In this document: one piece after another, positions 35,658 through 43,880 of the stretch
Layout: each line of letters starts with the position of its first letter
Numbering within the stretch: the first letter of the stretch is position 1
Source of the DNA: Leptolyngbya sp. PCC 6406
GTDB lineage: Bacteria > Cyanobacteriota > Cyanobacteriia > Phormidesmidales > Phormidesmidaceae
DNA: 64,000 nucleotides
Reading direction: 5' to 3'
Assembly: GCF_000332095.2 (NCBI RefSeq)
Contig: NZ_KI913949.1
Span: forward strand, 3,011,714 to 3,075,713
Made by a program: the position numbers and the translations under genes
The notes under the pieces: generated by a model
The model's database searches: none
What the model saw: only the letters and a program-made list of their open reading frames with translations
Told to the model about the DNA's origin: nothing

Positions 35658-37088
35658 TCATGGAACGGGGGCATAGTCATAGCCATACCCAGAACGACTA
35701 CCAGGGACAATTTCTACCAGTTGAGCCGCTTGGTTGCGATCGCCGGAGGGCAAAAACCGTACTGGATCCGTGGCTCCCTCGGCTTGGAAATTGGCGCTGG
35801 TCAATGCCTGGTGAAGGCTCTCGCGGGTGGGGTTGGGCGCTGTTTGGAGGGCGGCAATGAAGGCCGCGATCGCATCGTAGGTGGTGGCAGTGCGCCAGTT
35901 CACATCACCGCCCCACAGGCTACGGGATGCCTGGGCAAAAGGGGATTGGCCATGGGCCAAAATATGCCAAGGCATCGCCACCACCATCCCCGCCGCATTG
36001 GCCTGTCCCTGCTCCAGAATGCGGGGATTGTAAAGACCATCGCCCCCTAGGAGAGTCAGCCGCCCCTGATTGGCCTGAATCACTGCGATCGCTTGGGCCA
36101 AGCTTCCCGTATTTGCCGCCAGCATCAGCACCTCTGCCCCCTGATCCAGCGCCTGGGTCACTGCTTGGGATGCATTGAAGTCCCCTGCCTCGAAGTCGAA
36201 TTCCCCTACTACAGCGCCCCCATCGCTGAAGGCAGTGGTCATGAATTCGTCCTTGAGGGAGACACTATAGTCACTCGCCCCGCTGTAAAACACCGCCACT
36301 CGGGTCTGGCCTAAATCATTCAACATATAGCGGGTGAGGGCCGTCGCCGTAAAGCGATCGCTGGGGGTGGTGCGAAACAGATAGGGACTGCGGCCCGAAA
36401 GCTCCAGGGAGGTACTGGTGGGGGAAATCAACGGTAATTGGGCCTGACGATAGTTGGGCTCCGCTGCCAGGGTAACACCGCTGCTAAAGTGGCCCACCAC
36501 CCCCAGCACCTCTGGGTCAGCGGCCAAGGTGGTAGCAACCGCTTGGGCGGTGTCCGGGTCGTCGCCATCATCGGCAATCACCAGCCGGAGAGGAATCCCG
36601 CCAATTCCCCCAGTTTGATTGATCTCATCCTGGGCCTGGGCGACCCCCCGTAGTATTTCCTGGGCTGGATCTAGGGCGTTGCTGATGGGTACTACTACCG
36701 CTAGCGTATAGGCGGTTTGGGTCTCAATGCGGGCGTTATTCAGGTAAATTAATGCCTCGGGATCATTGCGATTTTCCTGGAGAGCGGCCTCAAAGGAGGC
36801 TACTGCCCCGGCGTAGTCTCCCTGACCATAGGCATTCACGCCAGCAGTTTTAGCGGCAGAGGCGTTGGGTACCAAACTACGCTCCCCTCGACTAATCCCC
36901 CCTCCCTGACCTGCACGCCCTGTCTGATCGGCGGCATTGGGTGCTCCGGGAACTGCCCTGTTTCCCCCCAAAATGCCGCTGATGGTGTCTCGCATAAAAT
37001 AGGTTCCGGCCCCTAGAATCCCCGCCGTGACCACCAGGGACACAGTGAGCACTAGAATTTCCTTACCTCCAGAGGGCGATCGTGACAT
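35658..37088 (-). CDS. Membrane-anchored ABC substrate-binding protein, paralogue 2
   Basis: A 476-residue tandem paralogue of the preceding gene with the same architecture: anchor helix, low-complexity linker, TPR-like pair and periplasmic-binding domain. The last 100 residues are almost identical to paralogue 1, and the DNA there differs at only a few positions, whereas the N-terminal linkers differ strongly. The ATG at 37088 was chosen over a longer in-frame reading frame to 37286, because that extension runs through a 35-bp palindromic element and is not conserved. The 90-base gap to the downstream paralogue suggests cotranscription. Confidence 0.85.
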   Translation of the reverse strand: MSRSPSGGKEILVLTVSLVVTAGILGAGTYFMRDTISGILGGNRAVPGAPNAADQTGRAGQGGGISRGERSLVPNASAAKTAGVNAYGQGDYAGAVASFEAALQENRNDPEALIYLNNARIETQTAYTLAVVVPISNALDPAQEILRGVAQAQDEINQTGGIGGIPLRLVIADDGDDPDTAQAVATTLAADPEVLGVVGHFSSGVTLAAEPNYRQAQLPLISPTSTSLELSGRSPYLFRTTPSDRFTATALTRYMLNDLGQTRVAVFYSGASDYSVSLKDEFMTTAFSDGGAVVGEFDFEAGDFNASQAVTQALDQGAEVLMLAANTGSLAQAIAVIQANQGRLTLLGGDGLYNPRILEQGQANAAGMVVAMPWHILAHGQSPFAQASRSLWGGDVNWRTATTYDAIAAFIAALQTAPNPTRESLHQALTSANFQAEGATDPVRFLPSGDRNQAAQLVEIVPGSRSGYGYDYAPVP

Positions 37089-37240
37089 AACCTGTGGATT
37101 CCGTAACGGCTGTGTTTCTCCCGGTCTAGGTGGGACTTTAAGACTACCGCAAAGACTAGCGCAGGGCTTACAGGTCGCAGGCCACCTTGGCCCAGACCAA
37201 TCACAACAATATTTTGTGATTTTGTGCCATTGTCGCATCT

Positions 37241-37275
37241 GCGACGGCCCCTTTGGGCCGGTCCCTGACCATCGC
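37241..37275 (-). repeat. 35-bp three-way-junction element, copy a
   Basis: On the minus strand: stem 1 GCGAT...GTCGC (one T-G wobble), stem 2 GGTC-AGG-GACC, stem 3 GGCCC-AAA-(G)GGGCC. It lies in the leader upstream of substrate-binding paralogue 2, about 150 bases before its start codon. Confidence 0.8.
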
Positions 37276-37352
37276 GAATGGATCAACTCCAGCGACGATG
37301 CGCCCTGCCCCTGCGGCAGTACTCAAGTCGAGGATGATTGAACCGTGCCCTA

Positions 37353-38498
37353 CTAACGCCCCGGCAGTTGCACTACCGCCAGACGAGAGGAGGCGAGACG
37401 GTCCATCCAATAGGCTAGAAAAGCTTGGTTTGACCCCTGCTCCGCCGGATCCGTCGTCGTGGCAGCATGGGGTAACAGACCTTGGAGTGCCGCAGAGGTG
37501 ACACAAAACATGGACTTTTGGAAACTCTGGCAGATCTGCACCCGCACATCGTCCTCCCCCCGCAACCCCTGACGATAGTAGTCGTGCAGGTAGTCCGGCA
37601 AAAAGTGGCGCATATCCTGCATCAACAGCGTGGGGGGAATTCCTGAGCCACCGATCGGCACCGGATCCGCATAGAGGGCTCCGTATTCAAAACGGCTCTG
37701 CTCCGGTGAAATCTGGAGAGCTTGGGCATTGTAGGAAACAGTCCCCAAGAAAGGCGTACCTCGGAAAAAAACCGCCTCCACATAGGGGATAGCGGTATCC
37801 GCCAGGAAGGTCAGCCCCGTCGATGCGGGAATTAGCTCATAGCGATCGCCGCGAATGGTCACCGCAAAGGTAATGGGCTGAGCCGCCGCCGCCACCAGCG
37901 CCCCCTTAACGTGGGCGACGACAGCGGGGATGGAGGTAATCTCCCCAGCATCGTAGCGGTCCGACAGGGTGAGAAACATCTCACTCATCACCGTCCAAAA
38001 CTGCCCTAGCCCCGTGTAATAGGCCGCCAGCCGCACCTGCTCCGGCAAAAACTCTGGAAACAGGCGATGGAGCCCCTGCATCATCGGATTGCCACGAATT
38101 TTGGCTTGGATAGCTGCCTCGCAGACCGGCAAAAATTCTGGACTCCCCAGGTAATCATCTAGCCCCCCGCCACCATGCCACAGCATGGCTCGCATACAGT
38201 ATTCGGCATATTCGTAGTTGATGCGGTCATGCCACCAGTGACGCAGTAGTTTTCCCAGCGTTATCTCCCCATTGAAGTACTTAAAAAAGGGAAACAGCAC
38301 TAAAAACTGATCCGTGGCCACATAGTTCAGATTACGGGCATAGGCATCCAGCACCACCCCATAACTTTTGAGAATTCCCACCACCTCCATCAGATTAGTG
38401 GGGGTATCGGGCAGCAGCGCCTCTCCCGCCAACAGGCGATCAATATAGGCTTGCAGGGGATGGGCCTGGGGATCGGATTTCGAGAGGGTATAGGTCAT
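37353..38498 (-). CDS. cupB: CO2 hydration protein (Cup/Chp family), probably CupB/ChpX
   Basis: A 381-residue hydrophilic protein of the cyanobacteria-specific CO2 hydration family that converts CO2 to bicarbonate on the NDH-1MS complexes at the thylakoid surface. The conserved block RHWWHDRINYEYAEYCMRAMLWHGGGGLDDYL (86-116) holds His/Cys candidates for zinc binding. The start overlaps the ndhD stop by 4 bases. The roughly 380-residue length and absence of cupS downstream favour the constitutive CupB type over the longer CupA, but this cannot be proved without alignment. Confidence 0.85.
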   Translation of the reverse strand: MTYTLSKSDPQAHPLQAYIDRLLAGEALLPDTPTNLMEVVGILKSYGVVLDAYARNLNYVATDQFLVLFPFFKYFNGEITLGKLLRHWWHDRINYEYAEYCMRAMLWHGGGGLDDYLGSPEFLPVCEAAIQAKIRGNPMMQGLHRLFPEFLPEQVRLAAYYTGLGQFWTVMSEMFLTLSDRYDAGEITSIPAVVAHVKGALVAAAAQPITFAVTIRGDRYELIPASTGLTFLADTAIPYVEAVFFRGTPFLGTVSYNAQALQISPEQSRFEYGALYADPVPIGGSGIPPTLLMQDMRHFLPDYLHDYYRQGLRGEDDVRVQICQSFQKSMFCVTSAALQGLLPHAATTTDPAEQGSNQAFLAYWMDRLASSRLAVVQLPGR

Positions 38499-40048
38499 AG
38501 CTGGGGAGAGGCGTTAGCGTCAGCGGGAAGGGCGGACTGGGGAAAAGCAACCTGGGCAATCGCAGTATCCGCGACGGGCCAGAGGGCCAGGGTGGTGCTT
38601 TCGCTCCAGCGAGAGAGCCAGTTGGGTTGGAGCCCCAGAACCACAATGGCCAGAGCCAAGACCAGCGCCGGTAGGCGATCGCTCCAGGTAACACGTGGCA
38701 GCAGAGGATCCAACACCACTGCATCCGTGGGCAGGGTCACCGCTAGGCGACCAAAGAAGACCCGGTTCACCAGCAGCAAAAAATACACCGCCGTTAGGCC
38801 CGACCCAATCATGGACAGCAGAGTCTGGATGGGAAAGGCCAAAAAGCTGCCCCGAAACACCACGAATTCGGAAATAAAGCCCACCATGCCAGGGATGCCG
38901 GCGCTGGCCATCACCCCCAGGATCATGAGGCTACCAATGATGGGAAAGCCCCGTTCTGGATTCAGCAGCCCCCGCAGCACCGTCAGGTCGCGGGTACCCG
39001 TCTTGGTGTACACCACCCCCACCAGCAAAAACAGTAGCCCGGAAATAAGGCCATGGCTGACCATTTGCATCACCGTCCCCAAAATGCTGAGGGGAGTGGC
39101 CGCCGCCGCCGCCAGCAGTACATAGCCCATATGGCCGATGGAGCTGTAGGCCACCATCTTTTTCATGTCCGTTTGGGCGATGGCTGCCAGGGAGCCGTAG
39201 AGCACACTCACTACCGCCCAGCCCGCCAACCACGGGGCCAAAATCGCCCAGGCATCGGGGAATAGTTGCAGCCCAAACCGCAGTAAGCCGTAGGTGCCCA
39301 GCTTTAACAGCACCCCCGCCAACAAGACGGAGATGGGGGTGGATGCCTCCACGTGGGCATCGGGGAGCCAGGTGTGAAAGGGAAACAGGGGAATTTTGAT
39401 GCCAAAGCCTATCAGCAACGCCCCCAGCAGTACCAACTGCTGCCCCAAGGTCAGAGTCTGGGCAATAACCGGGTCGTAGTCAAAGCTAATGCTGCCCCCC
39501 AGCCACACTAGCCCCAGAAAACTTCCCAGGATCAGCGCTCCAGAGATGGCGGTGTAAATCAAGAACTTGGTGGCGGCATAGCCCCGCCGCGCACCGCCCC
39601 AAATGGCAATCAGCAGGTACAGGGGAATCAGTTCTAGCTCAAAAAAGATAAAGAACAGCAGTAGGTTTTGGGCCACAAAGGCTCCGGCTACGGCGGCGCT
39701 GATCACTAGAATCAGCGGGAAGTAAAGCCGGGGTCGCAGAATGGACGCTGGGGTGGCATAAACTGCGATCGCACCCAGCAGGCTATTGATCACCACGAGG
39801 GGCAAACTCAGGCCATCCAGCCCTAATCGATAGGTCAGCCCCAGCGCCTCCACCCAGGGTAATGCTTCCGTAAACTGCATCCCCCCATGCTGGATATCAA
39901 ACTGGCTCACCACCACCAGCGCCCACACCAGAGTTATGCCCTGGATGGCCAGAGCCACCTGACGGGCACGGTGACCCGACCAGGGTTGGGGCCAGAGGCT
40001 CATGGCCAAGGCTCCCATCAGCGGTATCAAAATCAGGGTACTGAGCAT
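38495..40048 (-). CDS. ndhD4: NDH-1 subunit NdhD of a CO2-uptake complex (NdhD4 type)
   Basis: A 517-residue, 14-helix antiporter-like subunit (NuoM family). Conserved elements include FFIFFELELIPLYLLIAIWGG, with the key Glu in the fifth helix, FPFHTWLPDAHVEASTPISVLLAGVLLKLGTYG and TDMKKMVAYSSIGHMGYV. It sits between ndhF and the CO2 hydration gene: the ndhF stop is 3 bases upstream and the cup gene overlaps its stop codon. The assignment to type 4 rather than type 3 follows the cup gene call and is less certain than the family. Confidence 0.9.
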   Translation of the reverse strand: MLSTLILIPLMGALAMSLWPQPWSGHRARQVALAIQGITLVWALVVVSQFDIQHGGMQFTEALPWVEALGLTYRLGLDGLSLPLVVINSLLGAIAVYATPASILRPRLYFPLILVISAAVAGAFVAQNLLLFFIFFELELIPLYLLIAIWGGARRGYAATKFLIYTAISGALILGSFLGLVWLGGSISFDYDPVIAQTLTLGQQLVLLGALLIGFGIKIPLFPFHTWLPDAHVEASTPISVLLAGVLLKLGTYGLLRFGLQLFPDAWAILAPWLAGWAVVSVLYGSLAAIAQTDMKKMVAYSSIGHMGYVLLAAAAATPLSILGTVMQMVSHGLISGLLFLLVGVVYTKTGTRDLTVLRGLLNPERGFPIIGSLMILGVMASAGIPGMVGFISEFVVFRGSFLAFPIQTLLSMIGSGLTAVYFLLLVNRVFFGRLAVTLPTDAVVLDPLLPRVTWSDRLPALVLALAIVVLGLQPNWLSRWSESTTLALWPVADTAIAQVAFPQSALPADANASPQL

Positions 40049-40051
40049 GGA

Positions 40052-41890
40052 TCACCACATCGTCCAAGTCATCAACAGCCCCAACAGACTCACCCCCACC
40101 ACAATGGTGAAAAGATAGCCCTGGGACTGGCCAGAAATACTGTACTTCAGCCCCTCTCCACTCAAGAGGGAAACGAAGCCCACCGCATTCACCAAGCCAT
40201 CCACCACATAGCGATCAAACCAGTCGCTGGCACGGGCCAATTGGGCCACCAGCCCTACCACCGTCATCCGGTACAGCCGCTCCGTGTAGAAGTCATAGGC
40301 CAGCAAATCCTGGGCAATGCGTAGGGACCGCTGGCGCGATCGCGTCAGGGTTTTACTCAGGGGCACCGTCGCCCCAAGGGTTACCCCAGCAAAGCCCGAG
40401 AGAATGAGCAAGGCCAAGGCGGGCTGGTTGACATACTGCCAGGGCGGCAAAAGATAGAGCCGTTGCATCACCAAGGGCACCAATAGGGTAAAGACCGTCA
40501 AAAACACCATCGGCACCGCCATTGGCCAAGGCACCTCCGGAGCCCGCCGGGTTTTGGCCTGGGCTGGTCCCAGAAACACCAAGCGAAACACGCGAGTTAG
40601 ATTCAGGGCCGTCAAGAGGTTCACCAGCAAAAACACCACCACCAATTCCGGATGTTCCTGCCAGAGAAAATCAATTCCTAGACGATAGCCCCAGAAGCAA
40701 CCTAGGGGCAGCAATCCCACCATGCCCAGCGCCCCCACCCCATAGGCTAGGGTTGTCGCTGGCATTTTGGCCCCCAACCCCCCCAACTCTGTGATGTCTT
40801 GACAGGTCGTGGTCAAGATCACCGATCCTCCTGCCATAAATAACAGGGCCTTTGCGATCGCGTGGGTCAGCAATACCATTAGCGCCACCCCCGGCCACTC
40901 CGTCCCCACCGCAATAAAGACCAATCCCAGATAGGCACTGGTGGAATAGGACAGCGTACGCTTAATGTCGATTTGAGCAATGGCCACCAAGGACGCCCCC
41001 ACCGCCGTTATTGTCCCGATTGCCACCAGGGTTGACAGCGCCACCGGCGACAGCACCACGACCGGTTGCAGACGAATCAGCACATAGGCTCCACAGGTGA
41101 CCACCACCGAGTTCCGCAGAATGGACGCCGGGTTTGGTCCCTCCATCGACTCATCCAACCACAGGTGCAGCGGAAACTGGGCACATTTACCGGTCGGTCC
41201 CGCAATCAGGGCCAGCCCCAGCAGCGTTGCAGCATAGGGCGTCAACTCCGCCGTCTTCACCCATTCATAGAGATCATCAAAATCCAGGCTGCCAGCCCAG
41301 GTGGATAAAGCAATCACCCCCATCAGCAGCAGCACATCCCCCACCCGCTTAGTCAAAAAGGCATCCCGCGCCGCCGTCACCACCAGAGGCTGGGCATACC
41401 AAAACCCCACCAATAAATAAGTAGATAGGGTCAGCACCTCCAACAGGGAATAGGCCAAGAACAAGGAACTGCTCAGCACCACACCACTCATCGCCGCCTC
41501 AAACATCCCCATCAGGGCAAAAAACCGAGCCAAGGCCCATTCTTTCTCCATATACCCCAAGGCAAAGACCTGGGCCAATAGGCTCAGACCCGCAATCAAC
41601 TGCACTGCCCCCAGGTTCATCACTGACAGATCAAAGGACAGACTCAGGGTTAAATCATGGGTCTCAAACCACACCACAGACACCGTCTGTGTTCCTTGGT
41701 TCCAGATCCCCTGAAACAGCAGTGCCCCGTGGACAAAGGCCATCAAGGTCATGGCAATGTTGATATAGGCCGCCGGACGTGGTCCCGTGCGACGGATCAA
41801 CCCCGTAGCCCAGGGCAGGGTTGCGATTGCCCCCAAAATTCCATAGAGGGGCACCCACCAACAGGTATCAAGGAAAAATTGCGTCATCAC
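40052..41890 (-). CDS. ndhF4: NDH-1 subunit NdhF of a CO2-uptake complex (NdhF4 type)
   Basis: A 612-residue NuoL-like subunit, first gene of the ndhF-ndhD-cup operon. Diagnostic blocks are FLDTCWWVPLYGILGAIATLPWATGLIRRTGPRPAAYIN at the N-terminus, YLLVGFWYAQPLVVTAARDAFLTKRVGD and GPTGKCAQFPLHLWLDESMEGPNPASILRNS, a combination recalled from the specialised CO2-uptake NdhF proteins rather than respiratory NdhF1. It provides the proton channel that drives CO2 hydration by the Cup subunit. The promoter must lie in the 614-base region shared with the divergent ccm operon. Confidence 0.9.
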   Translation of the reverse strand: MMTQFFLDTCWWVPLYGILGAIATLPWATGLIRRTGPRPAAYINIAMTLMAFVHGALLFQGIWNQGTQTVSVVWFETHDLTLSLSFDLSVMNLGAVQLIAGLSLLAQVFALGYMEKEWALARFFALMGMFEAAMSGVVLSSSLFLAYSLLEVLTLSTYLLVGFWYAQPLVVTAARDAFLTKRVGDVLLLMGVIALSTWAGSLDFDDLYEWVKTAELTPYAATLLGLALIAGPTGKCAQFPLHLWLDESMEGPNPASILRNSVVVTCGAYVLIRLQPVVVLSPVALSTLVAIGTITAVGASLVAIAQIDIKRTLSYSTSAYLGLVFIAVGTEWPGVALMVLLTHAIAKALLFMAGGSVILTTTCQDITELGGLGAKMPATTLAYGVGALGMVGLLPLGCFWGYRLGIDFLWQEHPELVVVFLLVNLLTALNLTRVFRLVFLGPAQAKTRRAPEVPWPMAVPMVFLTVFTLLVPLVMQRLYLLPPWQYVNQPALALLILSGFAGVTLGATVPLSKTLTRSRQRSLRIAQDLLAYDFYTERLYRMTVVGLVAQLARASDWFDRYVVDGLVNAVGFVSLLSGEGLKYSISGQSQGYLFTIVVGVSLLGLLMTWTMW

Positions 41891-42504
41891 CTATGCGCTA
41901 ATTGTGGGGAGCAAACTTCAAGGCGATGACCACACCACTTAGGGAACTGCCATCGCCTCAGTCCTAGCCATGGGTTACGGAATGGACTCCATGGCGGCTA
42001 GAACAGTGGCGGTTAAGGAATGGCTCGGATGCCTCAAACGCTCATTGCAACAGAGCAATACCCATTCCAGACCCCAGGTGGCCAGAATAGGTTGAATAGT
42101 AGCCATTTTACCCGATTGCTTACCCCTCCCGCCGTGGTGGACAGGGGATCGATCCCCACAATTCCCTATGGTTTCAATTACCGCCCCCAAAGTCGATCCC
42201 TCGGCTTGAACCCCAGAGATTGTGTCAGGAGATAAATTATCCATACCATTCTTTCATTAGTTTTAATAATATTTAACATTAGAGACAATCATTGAGGCTT
42301 ATATTGCCAACGTGTCACCACCCTCCTATGCTTGACTTACATTGGAGTTTATTTGGGTTCATCCCTGCCGTTACAGAGAGAAATTGGCCATTTCAGACCC
42401 GCTCTGGGCCAGTTTTCAACTCAATTTCTGAGTTTGGTTAAGGACTCAAAAATGGATTTTCAACGGGGATGTTTCATCAGCTTTAGCAGAGGGAGATTAC
42501 GACG
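41891..42504. other. Divergent control region between ndhF and ccmK2
   Basis: No gene is supported in these 614 bases. The segment 42236-42300 is markedly AT-rich (TAATAATATTTAAC) and is the best candidate for promoter and regulator binding. An NdhR/CcmR-like site was looked for but not found convincingly. The ccmK2 ribosome-binding site is AGGGAG just before 42505. Confidence 0.5.
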
Positions 42505-42813
42505 ATGCCAATTGCGGTTGGAATGATTGAGACGAAGGGTTTTCCTGCGGTGGTGGAAGCGGCTGATGCCATGGTAAAGGCAGCCCGCGTCACCCTAGTG
42601 GGTTATGAAAAAATTGGCAGTGGGCGCGTTACGGTGATTGTGCGTGGTGATGTCTCTGAGGTGCAAGCCTCTGTCGCAGCGGGCGTTGAATGTGCCAAGC
42701 GGGTCAACGGTGGTGAAATCCTCTCCACCCATATCATTGCCCGTCCCCACGAAAACCTGGAGTTTGTCCTTCCCATTCGCTATACAGAGGCCGTCGAGCA
42801 ATTTCGGACTTAG
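42505..42813 (+). CDS. ccmK2: Carboxysome shell hexamer protein CcmK2
   Basis: A 102-residue single-BMC-domain protein; hexamers tile the flat facets of the beta-carboxysome shell. The sequence [60 protein letters not shown] is typical of the major CcmK2 type, including the KIGSGR pore loop. Its length and position as first gene before ccmK1 match the ccmK2-K1-L-M-N order of Synechocystis. AGGGAG precedes the start. A 241-base spacer with a hairpin and a 35-bp element separates it from ccmK1. Confidence 0.95.
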   Translation: MPIAVGMIETKGFPAVVEAADAMVKAARVTLVGYEKIGSGRVTVIVRGDVSEVQASVAAGVECAKRVNGGEILSTHIIARPHENLEFVLPIRYTEAVEQFRT

Positions 42814-42860
42814 AACAGCTAGGGACATGGCCCTCTGAAGATCCCATGGAGAGCAATTCT

Positions 42861-42887
42861 CCGCAGAAGTGATCCATACTTCTGCGG
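42861..42887 (+). promoter_or_regulatory. Intercistronic hairpin between ccmK2 and ccmK1
   Basis: CCGCAGAAGT (42861-42870) pairs exactly with ACTTCTGCGG (42878-42887) around a 7-base loop. No T-run follows at once, so it may be a processing or stability element that sets different CcmK2 and CcmK1 levels. Confidence 0.5.
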
Positions 42888-42963
42888 TAGAATGATGGCT
42901 TTTCTAATGGTTTGTTCTCCAAGGTTTTTGTCGGCTGATCACAGCGGCGGTTGGACTGAGGTC

Positions 42964-42998
42964 GCGGCAGTCCAGGACTGACCCGTCAGGGGCGTCGC
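42964..42998 (+). repeat. 35-bp three-way-junction element, diverged copy g
   Basis: It has the same length and layout as the other copies. Stem 2 reads AGTC-CAG-GACT, a compensatory change from GGTC/GACC. Stem 1 is GCGGC/GTCGC with one mismatch, and stem 3 (GACCC...GGGGC) keeps four of six pairs. It lies between ccmK2 and ccmK1. Confidence 0.55.
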
Positions 42999-43054
42999 GA
43001 TACTTGGGGTAGAGACAGTGACAGGTAGCAGGCGTTATTTAGGAAATATTTGAC

Positions 43055-43393
43055 ATGGCAATTGCAGTTGGAATGATTGAAACCCTAGGCTTCCCAGCCG
43101 TGGTAGAAGCAGCGGATGCAATGGTGAAGGCGGCTCGGGTTACTCTGGTCGGCTATGAAAAAATTGGTAGCGGGCGCGTCACGGTGATCGTGCGCGGCGA
43201 CGTGTCTGAGGTCCAAGCCTCTGTCGCAGCGGGCGTAGAGAATGTGAAGCGGGTCAACGGTGGTCAAGTCCTCTCCACCCATATCATTGCCCGTCCTCAC
43301 GAGAACCTGGAGTTTGTGCTCCCCATTCGCTACACCGAAGCCGTCGAGCAGTTTCGTGAAAGTGTCAGCGGTATTCGCCCCTACGGTCGGTAG
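43055..43393 (+). CDS. ccmK1: Carboxysome shell hexamer protein CcmK1
   Basis: A 112-residue BMC protein nearly identical to CcmK2 over its first 98 residues, with a longer C-terminal tail ([12 protein letters not shown]) characteristic of CcmK1. The KIGSGR pore loop is kept. Protein differences from the first copy concentrate at the N-terminus ([11 protein letters not shown]) and at residues 63-72 ([11 protein letters not shown]). AGGA precedes the start, and ccmL follows after 10 bases, so ccmK1-ccmL are tightly coupled. Confidence 0.95.
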   Translation: MAIAVGMIETLGFPAVVEAADAMVKAARVTLVGYEKIGSGRVTVIVRGDVSEVQASVAAGVENVKRVNGGQVLSTHIIARPHENLEFVLPIRYTEAVEQFRESVSGIRPYGR

Positions 43394-43403
43394 GTAGAGC
43401 GTA

Positions 43404-43706
43404 ATGCTATTGGCTAAAGTTCGCGGCACGGTTGTCAGCACTTGCAAGGAACCGAACCTGAATGGCGTCAAGTTTTTGCTGGTGCAACTCCTAAATGATA
43501 TGGGGGAACTCCTCCCCGACTATGAAGTAGCTGCCGATGTGGTAGGCGCGGGCGTCGGGGAATGGGTGCTCATTACCCGAGGGAGTGGAGCCCGTCAGCA
43601 CGACGGGTATCAAGCGCGTCCAGTGGATACGACGGTGATTGCGATTGTGGACACAGTTTCCTTGGATTCTGGAGCCCTATACAACAAGCGTGAGGACTGG
43701 AGCTAG
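43404..43706 (+). CDS. ccmL: Carboxysome vertex protein CcmL
   Basis: A 100-residue EutN/CcmL-family protein forming the pentamers at carboxysome vertices. MLLAKVRGTVVSTCKEPNLNGVKFLLVQLL, GAGVGEWVLITRGSGAR and DTTVIAIVDTVSL are the standard strands. The start is 10 bases after ccmK1 and preceded by GGTAGAG. It is followed by a 35-bp palindromic element before ccmM. Confidence 0.96.
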   Translation: MLLAKVRGTVVSTCKEPNLNGVKFLLVQLLNDMGELLPDYEVAADVVGAGVGEWVLITRGSGARQHDGYQARPVDTTVIAIVDTVSLDSGALYNKREDWS

Positions 43707-43807
43707 GCCCTAGAGCTAGGGCTTTAGGGCCAAAGAATAACTTCTGTTCCTCTGGGGTTGGGTAAGCCGCTCCTGTGGACTATGGGGTTGCTAGATCAGC
43801 GCGGACT

Positions 43808-43842
43808 GCGATGGTCAGAGACCAGCCCCAAGGGGCTATCGC
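43808..43842 (+). repeat. 35-bp three-way-junction element, copy b
   Basis: Stem 1 GCGAT/ATCGC, stem 2 GGTC-AGA-GACC and stem 3 AGCCCC-AA-GGGGCT are all perfectly paired. The outer A-T pair of stem 3 replaces G-C in other copies, a compensatory change. It lies in the ccmL-ccmM spacer, 38 bases before the ccmM start. Confidence 0.9.
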
Positions 43843-43880
43843 GATAGGGCTAAAACGTACATTGGGAGGGTTTGGGTTAT

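Noticed and set aside
37089..37286. N-terminal extension of substrate-binding paralogue 2 by 66 residues
   Set aside because: The extension translates the 35-bp palindrome and a Cys/Trp-rich unlikely sequence; the tandem paralogue starts at the equivalent of 37088.
42281..42300. NdhR/CcmR-type binding site upstream of ndhF (TCAATG on the minus strand)
   Set aside because: Only the first half matches the TCAATG-N10-ATCAAT pattern; the second half matches two of six bases.
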